Below are positions 5,532 to 14,973 of a stretch of DNA of 17,288 bases, piece after piece. The notes beneath the pieces are model-generated. The model saw only the letters and a list, made by a program, of their open reading frames with translations, was not told where the DNA came from and made no database searches. The number at the start of each line of letters is the position of its first letter. Within the stretch, counting starts at the first letter, position 1. The position numbers and the translations under genes were made by a program. Where the stretch lies: positions 1-17,288 of the forward strand of contig JAHFFM010000017.1 of NCBI GenBank assembly GCA_023247935.1. The letters are read 5' to 3'. This DNA comes from Candidatus Omnitrophota bacterium. Lineage in GTDB: Bacteria; Omnitrophota; Gorgyraeia; 2-02-FULL-51-18.

Positions 5532-8500
5532 CTAAGCGCTTGAAACTATCGATATAAAATGTCGGATATAAGCGCTTATCTCATTCCAAGGCACCGGGAC
5601 AAGACGGGCTTGTAATTTTTGGTATACGAATTGCTTATCAAGCTCCTCTTTGTATCCCTGCAGAGCTTCAACGCCATCCATTATGCTATTTCCATAGGTA
5701 TCAAGTCCGGGAATTACCCGACGAAGATAAGAAGAAATGCGGTCATGAATTGGCCCTTTATCCTTCTTAAGGCCATTCAGAACCATACTCGCCGTTACAA
5801 GCTCTACGAAATTAAAAAAACCGGAACTTCGACCGTCTCTTAACCGGGGGATGGATTGGACTGCGAAATCATTCCTGCTAATTCTCTCGATAAGCCCCGA
5901 TGGAAGGTTTTGGGTTTCGCTCGCTCGCGCCAAAGTTGCTTCTTTGATGCCATCGAATCGATCGCTAAGCAACAAAATTTTTCTATCTAAAGAAATTTTG
6001 CTTATTTGATCCGTAATAGAATCGCGGGCTTTGTCAAGAAAAATAAATTTTACGTTCCGGTAATTTTGATTAAGCATCATTTGTTTCATATAAGCTTCCA
6101 TGAATTTAGAATACCCGTCCCTCTTACTATAACTTTCAAAATTACCCACAACCACAAAGTTTTGGGATGGATCGACAATTCCATTTTTTATGGCCAACTC
6201 CAAGATATTGAATGAGCTGTCCGTTCTTTTTTGAGATATTATTATTGATTTATCCTCCGACTCAAAACCAATATCCGTTCCAACTTGATTAAGTTTGACA
6301 GCAGCAACCTTTTGCGTCAAATCATAGTTAACAATGGGAATCGTATTTTTTTTAAGATTAATTCTGAGGGATGCGAGATCCTTGATAGCATAAACATCCA
6401 CAATCTTATGCCCATCTTGTTCTCTAAAAATAAACACCGCATTTAATCGTAACTTTTTAAAGAGCAAAGGAATCGGCAGGTTTAATTTTTTATCCGCTTT
6501 TCCCTGGAGAAAATACAAAGCATAAATAGGGTCGTTTAAGAGTTCATAAATGATCCTATTTGCGTCACGCTTTTTGACCTCCGCCATAGATGGAGCTGCG
6601 AACCTAGCGCCGAATTTTTCCGGAAGCTCCTCCGTATCTGGATCATACTTGTTAATTCTCAACGCCTGCATTTTCTCACGTTCTAGCACTAGAGAATTTA
6701 TGACTTGTGACTTTTCGTGAACCAGTCGTGCCCCAGGGTTAGTGGGAGATTGTTGACTGGTAGCCTCTGCCGCCCGCGAGCCGGATCGTTCAAAAATTTT
6801 AGAGCCGCCCTTTACCGCAACACCCTTCTCAATCCGCGTCACTCCATTCCTTTCAATAAAACGTGCATCTTGCCTGCTCAAAGCATTAGCTATCCATGGC
6901 AATCGGTTTTTATAATGTATCGACTCAATTAAATCCTTAACTCGCGTTGAATTCATAGCATATGGAACACCGCCAACCCAGATACGATACAACGATCCTT
7001 TTATCATTATATTCAAGTCGCCGTCTGAGAAGTGCGATACAAGATAGCGCAGTTCTTCAGGGTGGTTCTTCAGATAGCGATATGGCGCCATTTCTTCAAC
7101 TACTTTGTTATCGCTACCAACTAAAAATACAGAAACTCTGGGAGACAGTTCTAAGGCAGGCACAGACTGAGTAATGCCTTGCGCATGACGACGCACCGAA
7201 GTATTCGACGGAGTAGCTTGATCAACCAAAGATTTAAAAGAATCTATATTCGGATACATACCAATTTGCTCCATCAAGCGAAAGATCCCTAGAGATGAAA
7301 AATTTCCCGTTTCTGCGAATAAAATAGTACTCGTTTGTAAACGAGCTAATACTGACCGGCTTTGTAAAAGATCTCGTAATAAAATATGCATTAAAAGATT
7401 TTTGAGTCGTACTGAGCTTTGCGTGCCACGGAACAATGGGCCCACTACAATATTATCGATCGATGGTGAATCTCCGCGTTGCCAAGTGGCGGCCGCCACG
7501 CGTTTTCCCGTTTGGTCATCCAAAAGCAATCTCACTATCTGCTGAGAATCCTCACGTAATGTAACTATAAATACCTTACCCTCCACCACTAGCCTTCCCT
7601 TCCATAGTGCCGGATCAACTGGTTTCGCATCTTCGGGGTAAGTATGGTTTAAAATATAATCCGGCCAATGAATGCTCCTTGCACCTAACGCATCAAATGA
7701 TTGCTGTAGATCGTCAATTGGACGCTGATGTCGATCTATGGCTCGAGGCCACCAACGACCCATCTCTCCGGATCGGCGTACCGGGATAACGCTTACGGGT
7801 CGTCCAATGGCGACAGACTCATGTCCCAAAAATCCTTCCGTTGTTTCTAAGGCATCTGCCCACTCCACCAAAAAAGGCAAGTGTGGCGATATAATTGATT
7901 CGGGGCCGACAAGAACATGACGTCTCGCCTCTGGATCCAATTTATCAAGCTCATTGAGCGCTTTTTCTGCGACATGAATTCCGCCCCAAGATCTATTATT
8001 CAATAAAAGAACAACATGCCATCCATTATCCACCAGTTTTTTGACACGTGTGGCGTATCTGGATAGCGTCAACCCTTTTGTCTCGCGGTTTCCCCCAAAT
8101 CCATTAAAAAGAATAATCGGCCGCGATTCTGAAACTGACTGAACCTTCGCATTCCAATAATTCATAGTGGCATTATCGGGTTGACCTGTATAGATTCTTT
8201 CTTGACGAGGGCTGGCGCCTATTTCAAATGGCAAGCCAAGCTCTGCGGCAACATGCTCCCACGGAGCATAAACATTACCGTGAGGATCGCCTGACACCGA
8301 GACATCCACCTCCTTTCCATTTATTTTCATATTCAATAATGGCTGCGCTCCTGAAACGATGGCGGCATCTACAGTGATTTTTACGGGATGCAATTGGCGG
8401 TATTCCAAAAACCTCTCGGATGAATTTTTGGCATATTCACCGCCTATCTCCGACCACCAAGAAGCGTCGTTTATAGATACGATCATGTCAAAGAGCTTAT

Positions 8501-11500
8501 CTTGTTCGATTGGAAATTGTTTTTTTTGCGCACCCCATTCATTAACATTTTTTACAGAAATACGAGGATGCCGGTAAAGCCATGGCTGAGCCGTATAGAG
8601 TTCGATTTGAAGCTTGGGGTTAAATTTTAATAATCCCGAAAGGATACTTGATAAGCGAATATGCTCATCACCTAACGCCTTACCACAATTATAGAAAATT
8701 AGAGCCTTTGCTGAGTCGCCACCTAAAATATTGCGAACATCAGGATGGAAGGGAAAATGCTGAGAATCATAAACCGGAGGACCTGTTTCATGAAGAGAAA
8801 TAAAAAATAAGATATATTTTATTATCTGAGGATCGTACTCTTTCTTTAGTCGAGCTATAATTTCTTCGTTAAAAAGATCCGGGCGTTGTAATGACAAAGG
8901 CTCCAGCAATACATCTACCAATCCGTGCTGTAATGCGGGCTGCTGACCACCCCAGCTTAAAAACTTTTCCATTGTTCTAGAGGTAATCGTATCAGCGTAA
9001 CTCACCAGCCAGGCCGGAATACTTGCTAATAACATTTCCTTGGCAGTTAAAGCTTCGGCGGTGGGCAGCCAATCTTCAAATAAGAGCCCCCCCCATTTTT
9101 TTTGGCCTGCTGCGTAAGCAGCTCCTATTGCGTGTCCAAGCGCATAAGGGATCTGTTTGGAAAGCGAAGCTGCGTGAATAGCCCCTTTCAAAAAATTATC
9201 AGACAGTCGCAGCTCTTTATCTGCTAGCAAGCCAGCACGAATAGCATTGGAAAGCCCCCACAACTGAGGAGTACCCACCGCTGATTTGGCGGTCTCATCC
9301 AACAATACTTCAAACAGATGGTCTAACTCAGCTTGACTGATAGTAAGAACATCACTATTGACGAGCGCATCAAAAATTACCTGCCCAAGCTGATTGCGTT
9401 CAGCGGTTGTAGGCATTCTAACAACAGCTTGTGCAAGCAATTTTAAAAATTCTCCGGAAATTGTCTTTTGCCCCCCATCAAGCCATTCTCCCGCAACACG
9501 ACAAAGAAGTATTCTGGCTTCAGGCTCAACATCTCTTTGCAACAAAAGTTCCGTTAGCATATCCCATTGCGCCTTGCTCGGTTCGATCAATTTATATAAA
9601 TCCAATATCAAACGACTTATAGCAACCTGCTCTGATGAGGACAGCATTTTATCGGTAAGCCTGACCAACATATACGAAATCAGCAAGGGATTACGGAGGA
9701 TATTGTCAAAAAATTCCGAATCACTAAATATAGATTTTTTTTCATTGGCGTCAGAAGTTCTAAGTGAGTTTTCTAAATGCTCAATAATATCGCCGGTATC
9801 TTTCGCGCTAATTCTTAAAAAAGATGAGTCGAAATCATTAGGCAAGAGCTTTTGCTCATCTAAAAATTCTACAACGGCAACCTGCTGCTCATAAACGCGC
9901 TGCTCGGGGTTCATCAATAAATAATTTAAAAATGATTTATGAGCTGGAGAGCCTGGCCCAAATGCATCATCCGAGATAATCATTGATTCAAGCTCATCCT
10001 TATGTGAAAGAATATTTTGCCAGGTCTCAAGATAGGTCTGCCTAAAAAGTTGCAACAGACGGGTCATCTCATGAGCATCCGTTCGCGCTGCACGAAATGC
10101 CTGCAATAATCCTATTTCTCCGCGACCATGTTTTCTGATTGATTCGATCAATCTTTTAGGTCTATCAAAAAGAAACTCATGGTCTATTGGAGTCAGAGCC
10201 GGTAATCCAGCTTGAAGACTTTCTAAATCTAGTAAAGCATTTGCCGGTTCAAATTTATTGGCCGGTTTTACCATTTGACGGTCACCGCGACCCAAAGCGT
10301 CGCCAAGAGCAGCCCATTGAGCACCTTCTTTGACGAGCACATCTCTAAAACTCTCGAGCTCCGGCTCAATAAGATACGTTTCTCCCTGTCTAACAAAAAT
10401 CTGATTAGTATCCGCACCTGGAATATTTTCCATAAATATCCAGACCAAAGAAAACGGATCACTCTGTTCATCAAAAGGCTCCACAGCTATCCTCCGAAGC
10501 CCGGTCAAATTGACCCATCGATAAAAAAGAACCTCTCTACTTTGAGCTTCTTTAGCATCAAAGGTTTGTCGGCGATTGCTATCTTTCCCAAAACCCTTAA
10601 TCCATATCCGAACTTTTTTGGCGCCAAGACCGAAAGTAATCCCATAAACTATAGCCCCTGGATCTTCAGCGCGCCCAGAACTATTATCCTGAATATCCAA
10701 AATCCTCAAATTCTGCTCTCTAAAATCTTGATTAGGACTTAATCCGATCTCATCCGCAAGATAAGGATGAAGAATAAAAAACCTTTGCAATAAAAAGCCG
10801 TAATGTTTGCCAAATAACTTATATTCAAATATTTTTTTTCGTAGTTCTGGATCCAGTCCCATCAATAAGTTTCTATGAACCGCCCTGAGTGGATCCCGAA
10901 CATCCCTTTTCCAATCCCCCTCACTTTCATCGGGCCTTCTCTCGCGGGGCAAAATCGGCAATGTCAATTGACTGACATTAAAAATAGCTTTTAATACATC
11001 TTCGGGATTCCCCTTTAACAGTTTTTTATTATTTTTTAAAAATATTCGCACGTAATGGGTTATTTTTGCCCTATCATCTACGGTAAAAGCAAACTCATTT
11101 GCCGCCATACGTGCGCCCACCGTTACTCGGAATAGCATTTCAGGAGACCTTACGCCGGTTACTTTTGAAACGCGCTCTGCGATCTCGGCCGCATTCTGAC
11201 CCATCGCTAATTGTTGCGCCAACTTTGCCACGGCCACTTCTTGTTTTTTTAAAAAAATGTTCAAATCCCTGCCCAAAAGACTTTCGGATTTTTTCTCTTC
11301 AGATTCTCCAGATATTTGGGTAACGGTTTTAGCTTCCTTTTGGATAAAACTCAAAAGCCTCTGTTCGTATTTTTTTTGATTTGTTTCATGAGTAATTTTT
11401 GGGGAGAGCACCACGTAGGAATAGCCCTTTTCACGAAAAAGCTTGGTTAAATGCTGGGTATGATAGCCGCCTGAAATCAGCACCGCCACTTCTTGTTTTT

Positions 11501-12926
11501 GTTCTGTTAATACTTTTTCAGAATTTCGCATGAACGCCAAATCCCTTTGGCCTACAGAATGATAAAAATCACCCAAAGCATTTTTACCCTCTTCGAGCAG
11601 GTTGGTATACGGTACAAAATCCGCAAAATAACCCTGATTCGCCAAAACCCGATTTAAAAAAGCTAGGTAAGGAGCAGTCAAAAAATCAGGCTCATTGATT
11701 TGAAAAAGCTTGAAATCCCGAGCAGTCATTTGAATGCTATAGGCTGTCTGGAGAATCCCCAGGTACCGGTCAATTGCTTTTAAAATAAGCGTATCTTTAT
11801 TCTCAGCAAGCTGCTGGGCGTACATATTATCTTCCAGTCTTTCTCGCTGAGTTAATACTTTTTCAAGATCCAACTCAAAAAACTGTCTTAAGTATTCCTT
11901 ATATTTAAGCAAGTTAGGATATTCTTCGACTCTGACGTTTTTTTTACAGGCGATATAAAAAGTTTTTTCAAAGAGAGAAAATTGAGAGAGCTTGGAGGAT
12001 TTAAATTGATTTGACTTTTTAAGCTGCTGCTCAAAACTTTCTTCTCCATAATCTATTGCCCATGGTCCATGGTCCACTTTGCTCAATTTTTCGAGTAAAG
12101 CTGCCCACTCAAGATTAACTTGATTAAAATCAATACCTTTTTCTTGATCCAAAAGCGCCTGTAGCCGCGCTAACTCTGGGTAATTTTTATCTAAAGGCTT
12201 GGCTGAGAGCAAAAAAAGACACTTAAGTCCAGATTCAAAAGAAAGGCCCGAAGAAGCGTTGCCCGCCTTACCCGCTTTCTGGATTATTTCTTCATAATCC
12301 AATAGTTTTTTGGGATAAAGCTTATTTTTTAATTTGTTCACTGCGTTCCGGATTATTCCAAGGTACCTCAAAGTTTCCTGCCTTCGATCCGTTAAAACGC
12401 GATAATTCTCGATACTCCTAACATATAAGTCCAAATCTTCAATCCCAATAATCCGCATAGGCTTATCAGAAATAAGATTTTCATATTCATCCCCGGCAAT
12501 AAGGCCTTCCATTAATAAAGTTTTGGCGACGCGTGGAAGATCTTTCTTGCTGATCTTCTCTTTTAGCGGATCAAGCGTGGCTTCAATAGACGCGCCTTCT
12601 GAAAGAACAATCTGAACTTTATACTTAGTCATGATTTCCTCGAGACAGTTGGCCAGATTTTTCTGCCCTGAAAAATTAGAATGCGCATCCTGAATATGAA
12701 TAATAAAAATGTTTTTATTGCCTTTATGAATTTCTTTTAAGGTTGAATATTCTGCGGGCGTTTCAAATTGAAAAGGATCTTTTAGAATTAACTCTTGAGG
12801 TCTTTGCAGGGAAACAAAGTTTGGAGTATTAACAGAAATAGCCCAACAGGCATCAGAGACAAAAAAAGCCCCTGCTAAAAATAAAGAAATGCCCCTTAAA
12901 ATAAGGTTTTGTTTTCTGAGCATCAT
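5532..12926 (-). CDS. Giant exported mosaic protein: TraB/ChaN-like, kinase-like, helical and GT9-like regions
   Basis: A 2464-residue open frame without interruption. A signal peptide or anchor occupies about 1-30. Residues about 55-515 resemble the TraB/ChaN/Tiki hydrolase group: 'HIQDAHSN' (77-84), E110, and a GxxH at 486-489 ('GGYH'). Residues about 750-960 look like a PI3/PI4-kinase-type core: K777, E798, hinge 'FMENIPG', 'GRGDRQ' with D882, N896 and 'PIDHEFLF' with D915. About 1050-1390 is all-helical and HEAT-like. About 1400-1770 resembles GT9 heptosyltransferases ('GKALGDEHIR', 'ILFNGFGGNRE', 'GFLGHESVAIGRPV'). A GNAT-like stretch may follow (about 1780-1895), then an unassigned C-terminus. 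The ATG at 12926 is followed by a second ATG; no Shine-Dalgarno site is close, but a TACACA lies 8 nt upstream. Giant exported proteins are known in Omnitrophota. Domain calls are by eye; overall function is unknown. Confidence 0.88.
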   Translation of the reverse strand: MMLRKQNLILRGISLFLAGAFFVSDACWAISVNTPNFVSLQRPQELILKDPFQFETPAEYSTLKEIHKGNKNIFIIHIQDAHSNFSGQKNLANCLEEIMTKYKVQIVLSEGASIEATLDPLKEKISKKDLPRVAKTLLMEGLIAGDEYENLISDKPMRIIGIEDLDLYVRSIENYRVLTDRRQETLRYLGIIRNAVNKLKNKLYPKKLLDYEEIIQKAGKAGNASSGLSFESGLKCLFLLSAKPLDKNYPELARLQALLDQEKGIDFNQVNLEWAALLEKLSKVDHGPWAIDYGEESFEQQLKKSNQFKSSKLSQFSLFEKTFYIACKKNVRVEEYPNLLKYKEYLRQFFELDLEKVLTQRERLEDNMYAQQLAENKDTLILKAIDRYLGILQTAYSIQMTARDFKLFQINEPDFLTAPYLAFLNRVLANQGYFADFVPYTNLLEEGKNALGDFYHSVGQRDLAFMRNSEKVLTEQKQEVAVLISGGYHTQHLTKLFREKGYSYVVLSPKITHETNQKKYEQRLLSFIQKEAKTVTQISGESEEKKSESLLGRDLNIFLKKQEVAVAKLAQQLAMGQNAAEIAERVSKVTGVRSPEMLFRVTVGARMAANEFAFTVDDRAKITHYVRIFLKNNKKLLKGNPEDVLKAIFNVSQLTLPILPRERRPDESEGDWKRDVRDPLRAVHRNLLMGLDPELRKKIFEYKLFGKHYGFLLQRFFILHPYLADEIGLSPNQDFREQNLRILDIQDNSSGRAEDPGAIVYGITFGLGAKKVRIWIKGFGKDSNRRQTFDAKEAQSREVLFYRWVNLTGLRRIAVEPFDEQSDPFSLVWIFMENIPGADTNQIFVRQGETYLIEPELESFRDVLVKEGAQWAALGDALGRGDRQMVKPANKFEPANALLDLESLQAGLPALTPIDHEFLFDRPKRLIESIRKHGRGEIGLLQAFRAARTDAHEMTRLLQLFRQTYLETWQNILSHKDELESMIISDDAFGPGSPAHKSFLNYLLMNPEQRVYEQQVAVVEFLDEQKLLPNDFDSSFLRISAKDTGDIIEHLENSLRTSDANEKKSIFSDSEFFDNILRNPLLISYMLVRLTDKMLSSSEQVAISRLILDLYKLIEPSKAQWDMLTELLLQRDVEPEARILLCRVAGEWLDGGQKTISGEFLKLLAQAVVRMPTTAERNQLGQVIFDALVNSDVLTISQAELDHLFEVLLDETAKSAVGTPQLWGLSNAIRAGLLADKELRLSDNFLKGAIHAASLSKQIPYALGHAIGAAYAAGQKKWGGLLFEDWLPTAEALTAKEMLLASIPAWLVSYADTITSRTMEKFLSWGGQQPALQHGLVDVLLEPLSLQRPDLFNEEIIARLKKEYDPQIIKYILFFISLHETGPPVYDSQHFPFHPDVRNILGGDSAKALIFYNCGKALGDEHIRLSSILSGLLKFNPKLQIELYTAQPWLYRHPRISVKNVNEWGAQKKQFPIEQDKLFDMIVSINDASWWSEIGGEYAKNSSERFLEYRQLHPVKITVDAAIVSGAQPLLNMKINGKEVDVSVSGDPHGNVYAPWEHVAAELGLPFEIGASPRQERIYTGQPDNATMNYWNAKVQSVSESRPIILFNGFGGNRETKGLTLSRYATRVKKLVDNGWHVVLLLNNRSWGGIHVAEKALNELDKLDPEARRHVLVGPESIISPHLPFLVEWADALETTEGFLGHESVAIGRPVSVIPVRRSGEMGRWWPRAIDRHQRPIDDLQQSFDALGARSIHWPDYILNHTYPEDAKPVDPALWKGRLVVEGKVFIVTLREDSQQIVRLLLDDQTGKRVAAATWQRGDSPSIDNIVVGPLFRGTQSSVRLKNLLMHILLRDLLQSRSVLARLQTSTILFAETGNFSSLGIFRLMEQIGMYPNIDSFKSLVDQATPSNTSVRRHAQGITQSVPALELSPRVSVFLVGSDNKVVEEMAPYRYLKNHPEELRYLVSHFSDGDLNIMIKGSLYRIWVGGVPYAMNSTRVKDLIESIHYKNRLPWIANALSRQDARFIERNGVTRIEKGVAVKGGSKIFERSGSRAAEATSQQSPTNPGARLVHEKSQVINSLVLEREKMQALRINKYDPDTEELPEKFGARFAAPSMAEVKKRDANRIIYELLNDPIYALYFLQGKADKKLNLPIPLLFKKLRLNAVFIFREQDGHKIVDVYAIKDLASLRINLKKNTIPIVNYDLTQKVAAVKLNQVGTDIGFESEDKSIIISQKRTDSSFNILELAIKNGIVDPSQNFVVVGNFESYSKRDGYSKFMEAYMKQMMLNQNYRNVKFIFLDKARDSITDQISKISLDRKILLLSDRFDGIKEATLARASETQNLPSGLIERISRNDFAVQSIPRLRDGRSSGFFNFVELVTASMVLNGLKKDKGPIHDRISSYLRRVIPGLDTYGNSIMDGVEALQGYKEELDKQFVYQKLQARLVPVPWNEISAYIRHFISIVSSA

Positions 12927-12959
12927 AAGTGGGTTGTGTATTTCCTGTCGAAAGTTTAC

Positions 12960-12989
12960 ATAACATTTTTTGCAAATACAAATTATAAT
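12960..12989 (+). promoter_or_regulatory. Promoter of the helicase gene, likely giving leaderless mRNA
   Basis: A perfect TATAAT lies at 12984-12989, with ATAACA (4 of 6 to TTGACA) at 12960-12965 and an 18-bp spacer. The expected transcription start, 6-7 nt after the -10 box, falls at 12996-12997, the A of the helicase ATG. No Shine-Dalgarno sequence exists between. Confidence 0.6.
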
Positions 12990-12996
12990 AGACCCA

Positions 12997-14970
12997 ATGT
13001 TTCAATATGATCCTTTCCAATTAAAAGCGATTGAGGCCATTAACCGTGACAAGTCGGTTCTGGTTTCAGCCCCCACTGGGGCGGGCAAAACCGCCATCGC
13101 CGAACATGCCATTGAACGATCGCTTGCGCGGGGCGAACGGGTGGTTTACACCGCCCCGGTCAAAGCGCTTTCCAATCAAAAATTTCGCGATTTTTCCGCT
13201 AAATACCCGGAAAGTACGGGGCTTTTAACCGGCGACGTCACCATCAACACGCATGCGCCGCTGGTGATCATGACCACTGAAATTTACAGAAACCAGCTTT
13301 TTGAAGACCCAAAGCGCCTTGAAAACACCAAGTGGGTGATTTTTGATGAAGTGCATTACTTGGATGACCAAGAACGCGGCACGGTTTGGGAAGAAGCTAT
13401 GATGTTTTCTCCGCCGCATGTGAGATTTTTAGCGCTTTCCGCGACGGCTCCCAATATCGAAGAAGTGGCGGAATGGATTGAAAAGGTGCTCGGTCATCCC
13501 ATGGAAGTGATCATCGAAAGCCATCGCCCCGTTCCCTTGGTGCATCTTTTTCAATGTCAGGGAACCATTTACTCCGACTCGCGCGAGTTGCGCAAAAGCG
13601 GCTATTTAAACCATGAGGTTTGGCCAGGCACCCGCGACGCGAATGAATTCCGCCATTTGCGGCGTTTTAATAAAGGAAATTGGCGCGGCCATCTTCGTGC
13701 CAAACCAAACCGCATGGACGAATTGATTCACCATCTCCAATATTACCGCCGCCTGCCCTGTCTTTATTTCGGCTTTGGAAGAAAACGCGTAGAAGAGCTG
13801 GCTTGGGAACAAATGAAATATGATTTCCTGAATCCACACGAAAAAGAACAAATTCTACAAATGTATGATGAGCTTTCCGAGCGTTTTGATTTAAAAAAAG
13901 AGCCAAGCGCCGTTGAAATGCGGAAACTAATCGAAAGAGGCATCGGTTTCCACCACGCTGGCATGCTGCCCACGCTCAAAGAAGTGATCGAGCGTCTTTT
14001 TACATCCAAATTGATCAAATTAATTTTTACCACTGAAACTTTTGCCCTGGGCATCAACATGCCAGCCAAATCTGTTGTCTTTGATGAGTTAAGAAAATTT
14101 TATGGCACACATTTCGGTTTTTTAAGAACACGCGATTATTATCAAATGGCCGGACGCGCGGGACGGCGCGGCATGGACGCGGAAGGTTATGTTTATTCGC
14201 GAATCAACCCGCACCAAATCCCCTTTCCGGCCGTGACGCGAATCGTTTTTGGAAAACCGGAGTCCGTTGAAAGCCAATTCAATTCCTGCTACGCCACTCT
14301 ATTAAATTTGTACGGCCAGTTCGGTTCAAGGTTGATGGAAATTTATCCTAAATCCTTTCATCACTACCAATCCAATAAGCGCGGCCGCGAAAAAGGCGTG
14401 GCCTCCATCGAGCGAAAATTAAATTTACTGAAAGACCTGGGACATATTTCCGGGGATTCGCTCACTGCTAAAGGCGAATTCGCTTCCTGGATGTACGGCT
14501 ATGAACTGATTCTTTCGGAAATGCTCGAAGAAGGCGCGCTGGAAACGCTGAACGAAGCTTCGCTTTGCTCTTTATTGACTTCGCTTGTGTTTGAGCCGCG
14601 GCGCGCGCAAAATTGCCCCGAACTTTCCGGACCTCTAAAAGCTTTGGAAAGAAAAGTGTTGGGTTTCACGCAAAAAATCCATATCAAAGAAGCGGCGCAT
14701 AAAGTTTATCTGCCCACCCGGCTGCCACAAATGCATTTAGCGCCAGCAATCGAAGCTTGGCTGGGAGGCTGCCGCTTTCAGGAATTAGGACGGCACACGG
14801 ATGTGGACGAAGGCGAAATTATCCGTTATTTTCGAATGGTGGTTCAATTATTGCGCCAATTAAAGCAGGCGCCCCGTGTGAGCGACCGGCTCAGAGAAAT
14901 CGCGGGCAAAGCGATGCGCGCCGTAAACCGCGATTTGGTTGACGCGGAAAAACAATTGAGGAATATGTAG
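12997..14970 (+). CDS. Ski2/Mtr4/HelY-like DEVH-box RNA helicase
   Basis: An ATP-dependent superfamily 2 helicase of the Ski2-like group, probably acting on RNA structure or turnover. Counting from the ATG at 12997 (657 residues): Q-motif-like 'YDPFQLKAI' near the start, Walker A 'APTGAGKT' (25-32), 'TAPVKALSNQK', DEVH (117-120), 'LSATAPN' (147-153), 'GFHHAGMLP' (317-325), 'TETFALGINMPAK' and motif VI 'QMAGRAGRRG' (383-392). The C-terminal 200 residues are helical and correspond in position to the DSHCT region of Mtr4/HelY proteins. It is shorter than eukaryotic relatives and lacks an obvious arch domain. A TTG at 12970 would add nine residues, but it lies upstream of the -10 box and is rejected. 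It converges on grxD with only 3 bp between stops. Confidence 0.92.
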   Translation: MFQYDPFQLKAIEAINRDKSVLVSAPTGAGKTAIAEHAIERSLARGERVVYTAPVKALSNQKFRDFSAKYPESTGLLTGDVTINTHAPLVIMTTEIYRNQLFEDPKRLENTKWVIFDEVHYLDDQERGTVWEEAMMFSPPHVRFLALSATAPNIEEVAEWIEKVLGHPMEVIIESHRPVPLVHLFQCQGTIYSDSRELRKSGYLNHEVWPGTRDANEFRHLRRFNKGNWRGHLRAKPNRMDELIHHLQYYRRLPCLYFGFGRKRVEELAWEQMKYDFLNPHEKEQILQMYDELSERFDLKKEPSAVEMRKLIERGIGFHHAGMLPTLKEVIERLFTSKLIKLIFTTETFALGINMPAKSVVFDELRKFYGTHFGFLRTRDYYQMAGRAGRRGMDAEGYVYSRINPHQIPFPAVTRIVFGKPESVESQFNSCYATLLNLYGQFGSRLMEIYPKSFHHYQSNKRGREKGVASIERKLNLLKDLGHISGDSLTAKGEFASWMYGYELILSEMLEEGALETLNEASLCSLLTSLVFEPRRAQNCPELSGPLKALERKVLGFTQKIHIKEAAHKVYLPTRLPQMHLAPAIEAWLGGCRFQELGRHTDVDEGEIIRYFRMVVQLLRQLKQAPRVSDRLREIAGKAMRAVNRDLVDAEKQLRNM

Positions 14971-14973
14971 TTC

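Noticed and set aside
9394..9894. 166-codon plus-strand ORF inside the giant gene, and the 155-codon ORF at 10275-10742
   Set aside because: Both are antisense shadows of the giant reading frame, with no family resemblance or ribosome binding site.
13606..14069. Minus-strand ORFs opposite the helicase
   Set aside because: They are antisense to strongly conserved helicase motifs, with compositions typical of shadow frames.
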